DNA of 38,207 bases from Micavibrio sp964400125 (lineage in GTDB: Bacteria > Pseudomonadota > Alphaproteobacteria > Micavibrionales > Micavibrionaceae), in the NCBI GenBank assembly GCA_964400125.1, contig CAYNSR010000019.1:1-38207 (forward strand). The letters run 5' to 3'. The first letter of the stretch is position 1. Every line of letters begins with the position of its first letter. Below the pieces are notes generated by a model, which was given only the letters and a program-made list of their open reading frames with translations, made no database searches and had not been told where the DNA came from. Shown one piece after another: positions 32,705 to 38,207 of the stretch. The translations under genes were made by a program, and so were the position numbers.

Positions 32705-34192
32705 CTACTCCCCCACCAGCATCCCTACCGCGCCTTTCCACCCTTTATACAGGGCATCACGCTTCGCGCTTTCCATCGCCGGGCTGTAGCGTCTTGCGCA
32801 TTGCCAGGCGCGGGTGATGTCATTCAGCCCGTTATAGACCCCGCTTTGCAACCCGGCGAGATAGGCCGCGCCCAGCGCCGTCGTTTCGGTCACGCGGGGG
32901 ATATCCACCGGGCGGTTCAGCATGTCGGCCAAAAACTGGCAGACAAACCCATTCGCCACCAGCCCGCCATCGGCGCGGATCACATCGGGCCGGAACCCCG
33001 TATCATCCGCCATCGCATCCATCAGATCGAGCGTCTGGTAGGCCTGCGCCTCCAGCGCGGCGCGGACGATATGTGCCGCCGTGCTTTCCCGCGTCAGCCC
33101 GCTGATAATCGCCCGCGCCTCCGGTCGCCAGTACGGCGCGCCAAGCCCTGTAAAGGCGGGAACCATATAGACCCCGTTATTATCCTCCACGGATACCGCC
33201 AGCGCCTCACTCTGCGCCGAATCATTGAGCAGGTGCAACCCGTCGCGCAGCCATTGCACCGCCGCCCCGGCGATAAAGATCGACCCTTCAATGGCGTATG
33301 TCACCTGCCCGTCAAAACGATAGGCAATCGTGCCGAGCAGGCGGTTTTGGGATTCCTTGAACGTCTTGCCGATATTCATCAGGGCAAAACACCCGGTGCC
33401 ATAGGTGGATTTCACCATGCCTTCGGCAAAACAGGCCTGCCCGATCAGGGCTGCCTGCTGGTCCCCGGCCATGCCACCAATGGCCAGCGCCCGCCCGAGC
33501 AAATCCGGACTGGTCGCACCAAAGGCCGCGACATTGTCCCGCACCTCGGGGAGGATTGCTTTCGGGATATCTAAAATTCGCAACAAATCGTCATCCCAGC
33601 CTTGCGTCACCACATTGAACAGCATCGTGCGCGAAGCATTCGTGGCATCGGTCGCATGAACGCGCCCGCCCGTCAGTTTCCACAGCAAATAACAATCAAC
33701 CGTGCCAAAGGCAATATCTCCGGCCTCGGCGCGTTTGCGCAGGCCGGGAACGTTTTCGAGAATCCACGCAACCTTGGTGCCTGAAAAATACGGGTCCAGC
33801 AGCAAACCCGTTTTCGCCCGCACTTTATCTTCATGCCCGGCGCGTTTTAACTGTGCGCATGTTTCCGCCGTGCGGCGATCCTGCCAGACGATGGCATTAT
33901 ATACAGGCTCCCCCGTTTTGCGGTCCCACAATATCGTCGTTTCACGCTGGTTGGTGATGCCGATGGCGGCAATATACTTTGCATCTTCCGGCCTGTCGTC
34001 CATCACCGAACGGCATGCCCAGAGCGTATCGTTCCAGATGTCGCGCGCATCCTGTTCGACCCATCCTTTTTGCGGATAATGCAGGGTCAATTCCTTTTGC
34101 CGGACCGCCAGAATATCGCCGGATTTTGAAAACAAAATCGCCCGCGAACTGGTCGTTCCCTGATCAATGGCGAGAATCGTCGGTTCAGACAT
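32705..34192 (-). CDS. glpK: Glycerol kinase
   Basis: The enzyme phosphorylates glycerol to glycerol 3-phosphate using ATP. The protein is 495 aa, full length. The N-terminal FGGY-kinase phosphate loop (AIDQGTTSSRAILF), the glycerol-contacting GITNQRETTILWD, and the C-terminal nucleotide-site segments (YGTGCFALMN, IRADGGLVANGF) are all conserved. It lies downstream of glpD on the same strand, separated by a palindromic repeat. No glpF or GlpR gene is seen nearby. Confidence 0.97.
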   Translation of the reverse strand: MSEPTILAIDQGTTSSRAILFSKSGDILAVRQKELTLHYPQKGWVEQDARDIWNDTLWACRSVMDDRPEDAKYIAAIGITNQRETTILWDRKTGEPVYNAIVWQDRRTAETCAQLKRAGHEDKVRAKTGLLLDPYFSGTKVAWILENVPGLRKRAEAGDIAFGTVDCYLLWKLTGGRVHATDATNASRTMLFNVVTQGWDDDLLRILDIPKAILPEVRDNVAAFGATSPDLLGRALAIGGMAGDQQAALIGQACFAEGMVKSTYGTGCFALMNIGKTFKESQNRLLGTIAYRFDGQVTYAIEGSIFIAGAAVQWLRDGLHLLNDSAQSEALAVSVEDNNGVYMVPAFTGLGAPYWRPEARAIISGLTRESTAAHIVRAALEAQAYQTLDLMDAMADDTGFRPDVIRADGGLVANGFVCQFLADMLNRPVDIPRVTETTALGAAYLAGLQSGVYNGLNDITRAWQCARRYSPAMESAKRDALYKGWKGAVGMLVGE

Positions 34193-34214
34193 GATATTTT
34201 TTCCTTATTTATAC

Positions 34215-34288
34215 TTGTCATCCCGGCGCAAGCCGGGATCTTGTTATTTCAAGCGGTTAGAAGATCCCGGCTTGCGCCGGGATGACAA
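34215..34288. repeat. 28-bp perfect inverted repeat between glpD and glpK
   Basis: TTGTCATCCCGGCGCAAGCC (34215 onward, 28 bases in total) is exactly mirrored at 34261-34288, with an 18-base centre. Each arm is itself partly palindromic (CCCGGC-GCAA-GCCGGG). This is a typical dispersed intergenic repeat of the kind seen in many proteobacteria. It could modulate glpK relative to glpD. Confidence 0.85.
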
Positions 34289-34339
34289 TGAGACAGGGTT
34301 TTTAGAGATGCCCAATAGTAGGTCATTTTAGATTCAGTT

Positions 34340-35848
34340 TTATTGCATAAATCGCCGGATATTCTCAATCGTCGTGCGGGAAATGTGAAGGGCCAATTTA
34401 CTCCGCCGCCATAAAACATCCTCGGCGGTTCTGGCCCACTCTTTACGTTTCAGGTAATCCAGCTCCGCCTCATACACATCATCCCCCAGACACCGCCCGA
34501 GACTTTCCATACCCCGCGCGCCCTCCAGCATCCGATCCATGCGCGTGCCATAGGCGCGGGCATAACGCCGCAGCAACGCCGGGGGCAGCCAGTCATAGCG
34601 GATTTCCTGCTCCATGATAAACCCATCAAAATCGCCTTCCAGAATATCCCCGCCCGGCAGGGGAACGCTGTCGGTCCAGTTTTGCGTGCTGCCGGGGTTA
34701 GCCTCCGCATTGACCCACAGCGGCACCAGCAACCCCATAGCCTCCTGCGCCAAACGGCGATAGGTGGTCATTTTCCCGCCGAAGACGGACAGCAACGGGG
34801 CCCCAAAGGATTTTTCCAGCTCCAGACGGTAATCGCGTGTCACCGCACTGGCCCGGCTCCGCCCGTCATCGAGCAGGGGACGCACACCGCTATAGCTGTG
34901 GACGACATCCGCCGGTGTGACGGTTTTTTTGAAATAACGGCTGACGGCATCGCAAAGATAGATTTTTTCCGCCGTCTCGATCTGTGGCCGCGCCGGGTCG
35001 TCATAGAACTCCACATCGGTCGTGCCGATCAGGGTAAAATGGCCCTCATAGGGAATGGCAAAAACAATCCGCCGATCCGGTTGCTGCAAAATATAAGCCT
35101 GCTCCCCGTCGAACAGGCGCGGCACGATGATGTGCGATCCCTTGACCAGCCGGATCTTCGGCGTTTTCCCCGGCACAGCCAGTTGATTCCCCTCCAGCAC
35201 CGTGCGCACCCACGGCCCGGCGGCGTTCACCGCCATCAACGCCGTTTTCGTGACGGTTTCACCGCTATCGCTATCGCGCAATTCCACATGCCATACCCCG
35301 TCTTGCACCCGCAATCCCGTGCAGGCAGTCCGGGTCAGGATATGTGCGCCCAGCTCATCGGCATCCAGCGCGTTCAAAACCACCAGCCGCGAATCATCCA
35401 CCCAGCAATCGGAATAGCGAAAGGCGGTCGTGTACGTTTCCTTCAGTGGCACGCCAAAAGGATGCGCCCGTAGTTTCACCTGCGCTGAAGCCGGAATATT
35501 TTTCAACCCGCCGAGATGGTCGTAAAGATAAAGCCCCAGCCGCACCATCCATGCCGGACGAATACCCGGAACATGCGGCAAAACAAAATCCATCTTCTGG
35601 ATAATATGCGGTGCCATCCGCCACAGCAATTCTCGCTCCTGCAACGACTCCTTCACCAGCCGGAATTCAAAATGCTCGAGATAGCGCAACCCCCCATGGA
35701 TCAGCTTGGTGCTGGCCGACGATGTCGCCGCCGCCAGATCCTGCGCCTCGGCCAAAAGTACGGACATACCGCGACCGGCGGCGTCCCGGGCAATGCCCGC
35801 ACCGTTGATCCCGCCGCCGATAATAATAAGGTCGTAATCGGTATTCAT
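34340..35848 (-). CDS. glpD: Aerobic glycerol-3-phosphate dehydrogenase
   Basis: A membrane-associated flavoenzyme oxidising glycerol 3-phosphate to dihydroxyacetone phosphate and passing electrons to quinone. The protein is about 502 aa. The FAD-binding GGGINGAGIARDAAGRG lies at the N-terminus, followed by SSASTKLIHGGLRYLE. TDVEFYDDP and SYSGVRPLLDDG are also conserved. The start at 35848 (MNTDYDLI) aligns with the family; an upstream frame opening at 35884 is not supported. It pairs functionally with glpK downstream. Confidence 0.96.
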   Translation of the reverse strand: MNTDYDLIIIGGGINGAGIARDAAGRGMSVLLAEAQDLAAATSSASTKLIHGGLRYLEHFEFRLVKESLQERELLWRMAPHIIQKMDFVLPHVPGIRPAWMVRLGLYLYDHLGGLKNIPASAQVKLRAHPFGVPLKETYTTAFRYSDCWVDDSRLVVLNALDADELGAHILTRTACTGLRVQDGVWHVELRDSDSGETVTKTALMAVNAAGPWVRTVLEGNQLAVPGKTPKIRLVKGSHIIVPRLFDGEQAYILQQPDRRIVFAIPYEGHFTLIGTTDVEFYDDPARPQIETAEKIYLCDAVSRYFKKTVTPADVVHSYSGVRPLLDDGRSRASAVTRDYRLELEKSFGAPLLSVFGGKMTTYRRLAQEAMGLLVPLWVNAEANPGSTQNWTDSVPLPGGDILEGDFDGFIMEQEIRYDWLPPALLRRYARAYGTRMDRMLEGARGMESLGRCLGDDVYEAELDYLKRKEWARTAEDVLWRRSKLALHISRTTIENIRRFMQ

Positions 35849-35903
35849 AAATACGAGATTAACCGACCTTTTCCACGGGAGCAAAAAGGTTTTGGCAAAG
35901 GCC

Positions 35904-35970
35904 TCTCACCCCGGCCCTCTCCAGCACCCAAAGCCCTCCCTCTCCCTTGAAGGGAGAGGGAGGGGGTGAA
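35904..35970. repeat. CCCTCTCCC-type intergenic palindromic repeat
   Basis: CCCTCCCTCTCCCTT (35934-35948) faces AAGGGAGAGGGAGGG (35950-35964) around one base. Outer CTCACCCC and GGGGTGAA tracts extend the unit. It is of the same general type as the tract at the murA 5' end. It occupies the left part of the 444-base gene-free space upstream of glpD. Confidence 0.75.
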
Positions 35971-36045
35971 TAAAACAGGAAATCTTCACTCTTGCCCCCG
36001 CCATATTTCTCGCGCTACCATGAAAGAAGGTCGGTATAACCCGGC

Positions 36046-36263
36046 CCGGGGCATCGAAACCCCTTTGACAACAGCGGCTGGTATCAGCCGTAACTGGTGC
36101 CGCTCTCAACAAAACGCGCATCAGGGATGCCGCTTCTCGGCCTATGACCGGGGAGTGGCGGTGTATGTCCAATGGCTCCGGTCACAAAGACCGTCACGCC
36201 GTTTACTGTTGTCAACGGTTTCGAATCCCCGGTCACCAAGGAACATCCTGGGTGACCGTTTTT
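36046..36263 (+). ncRNA. Candidate structured RNA with closing stem, internal hairpins and terminator
   Basis: A long-range stem of 23 bp closes the region: CCGGGG/CCCCGG, CGAAACC/GGTTTCG and TTGACAACAG/CTGTTGTCAA (left strands 36046-36074, right strands 36206-36232), separated by small internal loops. Inside are an AGCGGC...GCCGCT stem holding GGCTG-GTAT-CAGCC, a GCATC-AGG-GATGC hairpin, and a TGACCGG...CCGGTCA stem. Then GGTCACC/GGTGACC with an inner AGGA/TCCT stem is followed by GTTTTT, a rho-independent terminator at 36231-36263. This implies a plus-strand transcript of roughly 220 nt. The part around 36217-36237 looks superficially like a tRNA T arm but lacks the GTTC order. No known RNA family is recognised. 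Confidence 0.55.
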
Positions 36264-36292
36264 CATGCAATTGACAACGGGGGTTACCGACC

Positions 36293-36565
36293 ATGCGCCT
36301 GCTTTTTCTCTTTATCACCATCGCATTTTTCCTGACCTCCCCCGTCCATGCGGCGGAAACCCAACCGGGCGATTCCTGCACGGCGGGGGAAACCGACCGG
36401 CACAGGACCGTGGGTGGCCCTGAAAACCCAGGCGCAGGACTCCTCCTCGTCTGTGACGGCAGCACATGGAATCTGGTCTATGAATACGACAACGCCGCCA
36501 ATCTCGGCATAAAAAAATCCGACCCCAAGGCCCCGCTGTATGTGGTAGCCATTTTAACTATTTGA
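36293..36565 (+). CDS. Short secreted protein, probably truncated
   Basis: A 90-aa product with a clear signal peptide (MRLLFLFITIAFFLTSPVHA, cleaved after VHA). The mature part has GDSCTAGETDRHRT, LLVCDGSTWNLVYEYD and NLGIKKSDPKAPLYV. The last segment resembles the NVGIGTTNPxxxLxV element that precedes repeats in long secreted or fibre-like proteins. The frame then ends abruptly (VAILTI), so this is probably the 5' piece of a larger gene. A GGGGG tract lies nine bases before the start. It directly follows the structured region. Confidence 0.5.
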   Translation: MRLLFLFITIAFFLTSPVHAAETQPGDSCTAGETDRHRTVGGPENPGAGLLLVCDGSTWNLVYEYDNAANLGIKKSDPKAPLYVVAILTI

Positions 36566-36608
36566 AATTAAATAGGAAAAATGCACCTATTTCGCCTGTG
36601 TAGATATT

Positions 36609-36671
36609 GTGCAGGACTTTCCTGCACAAATCATAAGAATGCACCTGAATATGCCCCGGTTTCGGGGCTTT
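36609..36671 (+). terminator. Two hairpins between the truncated gene and the relaxase gene
   Basis: GTGCAGG-ACTTT-CCTGCAC (36609-36627) and GCCCCG-GTTT-CGGGGC followed by TTT (36653-36671) are perfect stems. The second can terminate plus-strand transcription; in the other direction it sits just past the relaxase stop but lacks a T run. The 9-base AATGCACCT occurs on either side of the first hairpin. Confidence 0.6.
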
Positions 36672-36681
36672 GTCCATGCGT

Positions 36682-38207
36682 TCACGGCCTGTAATCAGGG
36701 TCGGGGTTTTGTGAGGGTTTGTTATCGTCCGGCGGCGCAGCGGTGCGATTGAATCCGCCGGACATTCTGGCGCTTTTGGGTGTGTCGTCTGGGTAAGGCT
36801 CGGCTTTAAATTCCGGCGGCACTGTTTCCCTGATTGTTGCCGCCTCGATCCTGACCTTCTCGCGGACATATTCGATTGTCGTGAATTTCTCCGCTGGCTT
36901 GTTCTGGCTGGCGCTGCTGAACATGCTCCGCAAAGGTGAATCCGCTCTATCCGGTTGCGGCGTGTAAATCTGCGGCCTTCTGTTTGCCAGTTCTTTTTCT
37001 ATTTGTTCCTGTAAGCCGCGCATTTTGTCTGTCGCGGGAATAAACCAATCCTTGCGCTCCGGGCTTGGCGGCGTAGTACTTTTCAGTGATGGTGGGGGTT
37101 TCTCTGCATCAAGTTTTGGCTGTGTTGCTGGTGTTGTAATGGTTGCAGGGCGTGAATCCTGCTCTTGTGTTTTGGTTGACGGGATGGCGCTTTGTTTATT
37201 GATCGGTTCCGTTATGAGGATTGGCTCTTTTGATGGTTTGAATATCCCCGGTATGCCTTCGCGCAATAATGTGGCTTTCAGTTTGAGTTTTGCAGAGGAT
37301 TCCAGATTAGTGATCGTCTTTGGTTTTGCGCTTTCCGTGAATTTAAAGCCCGGATTATCGGCCAGCGCCTTCTCTATCTTGTCCACGAATGACTTATATT
37401 TTCGGCATTGGTCATGGGTTTCTTCCAGCATGGACAGTCGGGTTTTCATGGTTTGCATCTGTTCATGAATCCCGGCCCGGTATGATTGCCCGTAACGAAA
37501 ATTTTGACGGACAAGACGCGCCTGCGATTCCTGTTCTGACAGGCGCAAGGATTCACGATTCAGAATGCGGGTGAATAAAAGCTCTTTTGAGAACCGGACA
37601 ATGGCGACAATGGATTTTTTAATGACGCTGGGAAGGCTGGTCTTTGCATAGATGTTTTCAAAGTGCCGGACACGATGGTCAAGCCTGACCATTTCTTTTT
37701 CCAGTGTTCGGATTTGTTCTGCCAAGGGAAGTTCAGGCCATTTGCTGCGCTCGGCGTTCACCCGTTTGATTTCCTCAACCAGTTCGGCACGGGTTTGTCC
37801 TTGGTCTATGGTTTTATAGTCAACTTCCCGTTTCTGGCTAGCCGCCTCTTTTTCTGTAACGGCTTCCTTGGCTGGCGCGGGGGCTGGGCTTTTATCGCCG
37901 GAACCGCCGCCCTGCTTGCCGCTTTTGTCGCCGGATTTGCCTTCTTCATCGTCCCCGTCTTTGTCGCCGTCCTCGTCTTCACCATCCTCGTCGTTGCGCT
38001 TCTCCTTGGCGGCTTTACCTTCCGGCCCGATATGGATTTGCGGGATGCGGTCTATGCCCTGATCGTCCAGCGTCCGGCGGTCGATTTTGGCATGGGACAG
38101 ACCCGCTTGCTCCAAGGCGTCATTGGCAAGCGTTTCCCAGATAATGCGGATCAACTCGACCTCCTGCGGCCCTTGCTCCCGGTCGTCAAGGATGCGGGTT
38201 TTCTTGC
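36682..38207 (-). CDS. C-terminal part of a MobA/MobL-type relaxase, 5' end outside window
   Basis: The frame is open to the window edge. Its first visible residues (KKTRILDDREQGPQEVE, then WETLANDALEQAGL, IDRRTLDDQGIDRIPQIHIG) match the region after the catalytic domain of MobA/MobL plasmid-mobilisation relaxases, which nick oriT and pilot DNA in conjugation. The His-triad and Tyr active site would lie beyond the window. Then come a strongly acidic linker (DEDGEDEDGDKDGDDEEG), a coiled-coil-rich middle (EQIRTLEKEMVRLDHRVRHFEN), and a Pro/Ser/Thr-rich tail to the stop at 36682. About 508 residues are visible. No TraG or mating-pair genes are seen, so this looks mobilisable, not self-transmissible. 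Confidence 0.8.
   Translation of the reverse strand, partial: KKTRILDDREQGPQEVELIRIIWETLANDALEQAGLSHAKIDRRTLDDQGIDRIPQIHIGPEGKAAKEKRNDEDGEDEDGDKDGDDEEGKSGDKSGKQGGGSGDKSPAPAPAKEAVTEKEAASQKREVDYKTIDQGQTRAELVEEIKRVNAERSKWPELPLAEQIRTLEKEMVRLDHRVRHFENIYAKTSLPSVIKKSIVAIVRFSKELLFTRILNRESLRLSEQESQARLVRQNFRYGQSYRAGIHEQMQTMKTRLSMLEETHDQCRKYKSFVDKIEKALADNPGFKFTESAKPKTITNLESSAKLKLKATLLREGIPGIFKPSKEPILITEPINKQSAIPSTKTQEQDSRPATITTPATQPKLDAEKPPPSLKSTTPPSPERKDWFIPATDKMRGLQEQIEKELANRRPQIYTPQPDRADSPLRSMFSSASQNKPAEKFTTIEYVREKVRIEAATIRETVPPEFKAEPYPDDTPKSARMSGGFNRTAAPPDDNKPSQNPDPDYRP

Noticed and set aside
36215..36240. A tRNA or tmRNA 3' end (TTTCGAATCC...CACCA look-alike)
   Set aside because: The T loop lacks the GTTC order, the bases are used in the long-range stem, and no matching 5' acceptor, anticodon arm or tag-peptide frame is found.
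36084..36266. A 60-codon minus-strand frame and a 102-codon plus-strand frame in the structured region
   Set aside because: Neither has a ribosome binding site or a recognisable family, and the base pairing across 36046-36263 with a T-run terminator explains the sequence better. A coding role is not fully excluded.
37860..38060. A low-complexity Ser/Pro-rich plus-strand frame
   Set aside because: It is the antisense image of the acidic linker of the relaxase.

Overview
The window is a moderately GC-rich stretch of an alphaproteobacterial chromosome. The markers are CtrA, an FlbD-type sigma-54 regulator, an FlhF/FlhG pair, a bactofilin, a UPF0262 gene, an infA-maf-rng-tRNA-Phe cluster, and a Ros/MucR-type zinc finger. 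Protein similarity suggests a deep-branching, flagellated Rhodospirillales- or Micavibrio-like lineage. That placement is inference; no rRNA gene is present to test it.

Layout. (1) 0.1-6.4 kb: DNA repair and cell-shape genes: an Ada-like methyltransferase, endonuclease III, a bactofilin with a membrane partner, uvrC, and a pentapeptide-repeat protein. (2) 6.45-8.17 kb: tRNA-Leu(TAA) followed by a 1.64-kb insertion. A perfect 41-bp copy of the tRNA 3' half closes it at 8119-8159. The insertion carries a 160-bp MITE-like element and one gene, a Ros-type zinc finger joined to a duplicated helix-turn-helix module. (3) 9-25 kb: motility and cell-cycle genes: flbD, an OmpA-like lipoprotein, flhA followed by two overlapping DUF3137 paralogues, flhF-flhG, a FliK-like protein, a protein with two degenerate GGDEF domains, fliJ-fliI on the opposite strand, a peptidoglycan-binding protein, and ctrA. 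(4) 25-32.7 kb: a lipoprotein hydrolase, tRNA-Thr, a 39-codon gene coupled to dcd, a DUF559 remnant that runs in frame into murA, then UPF0262, infA, maf, rng and tRNA-Phe. (5) 32.7-35.9 kb: glycerol catabolism (glpD, glpK). (6) 36-38.2 kb: an accessory edge with a strongly structured, probably transcribed RNA-like region, a shortened secreted-protein gene, and the C-terminal part of a MobA/MobL relaxase that runs off the window.

The flagellar block combines export (FlhA, FliI, FliJ), placement and number control (FlhF, FlhG), probable hook-length control, and the class-II switch (FlbD). CtrA lies nearby, as expected for a cell-cycle-gated flagellar programme. Intergenic spaces hold several palindromic repeat families. 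The items most worth a second look are the integrase-less tRNA-Leu insertion and its unusual protein, the multi-hairpin region at 36046-36263, the hybrid 5' end of murA, the double degenerate GGDEF protein, and the paired DUF3137 genes coupled to flhA.
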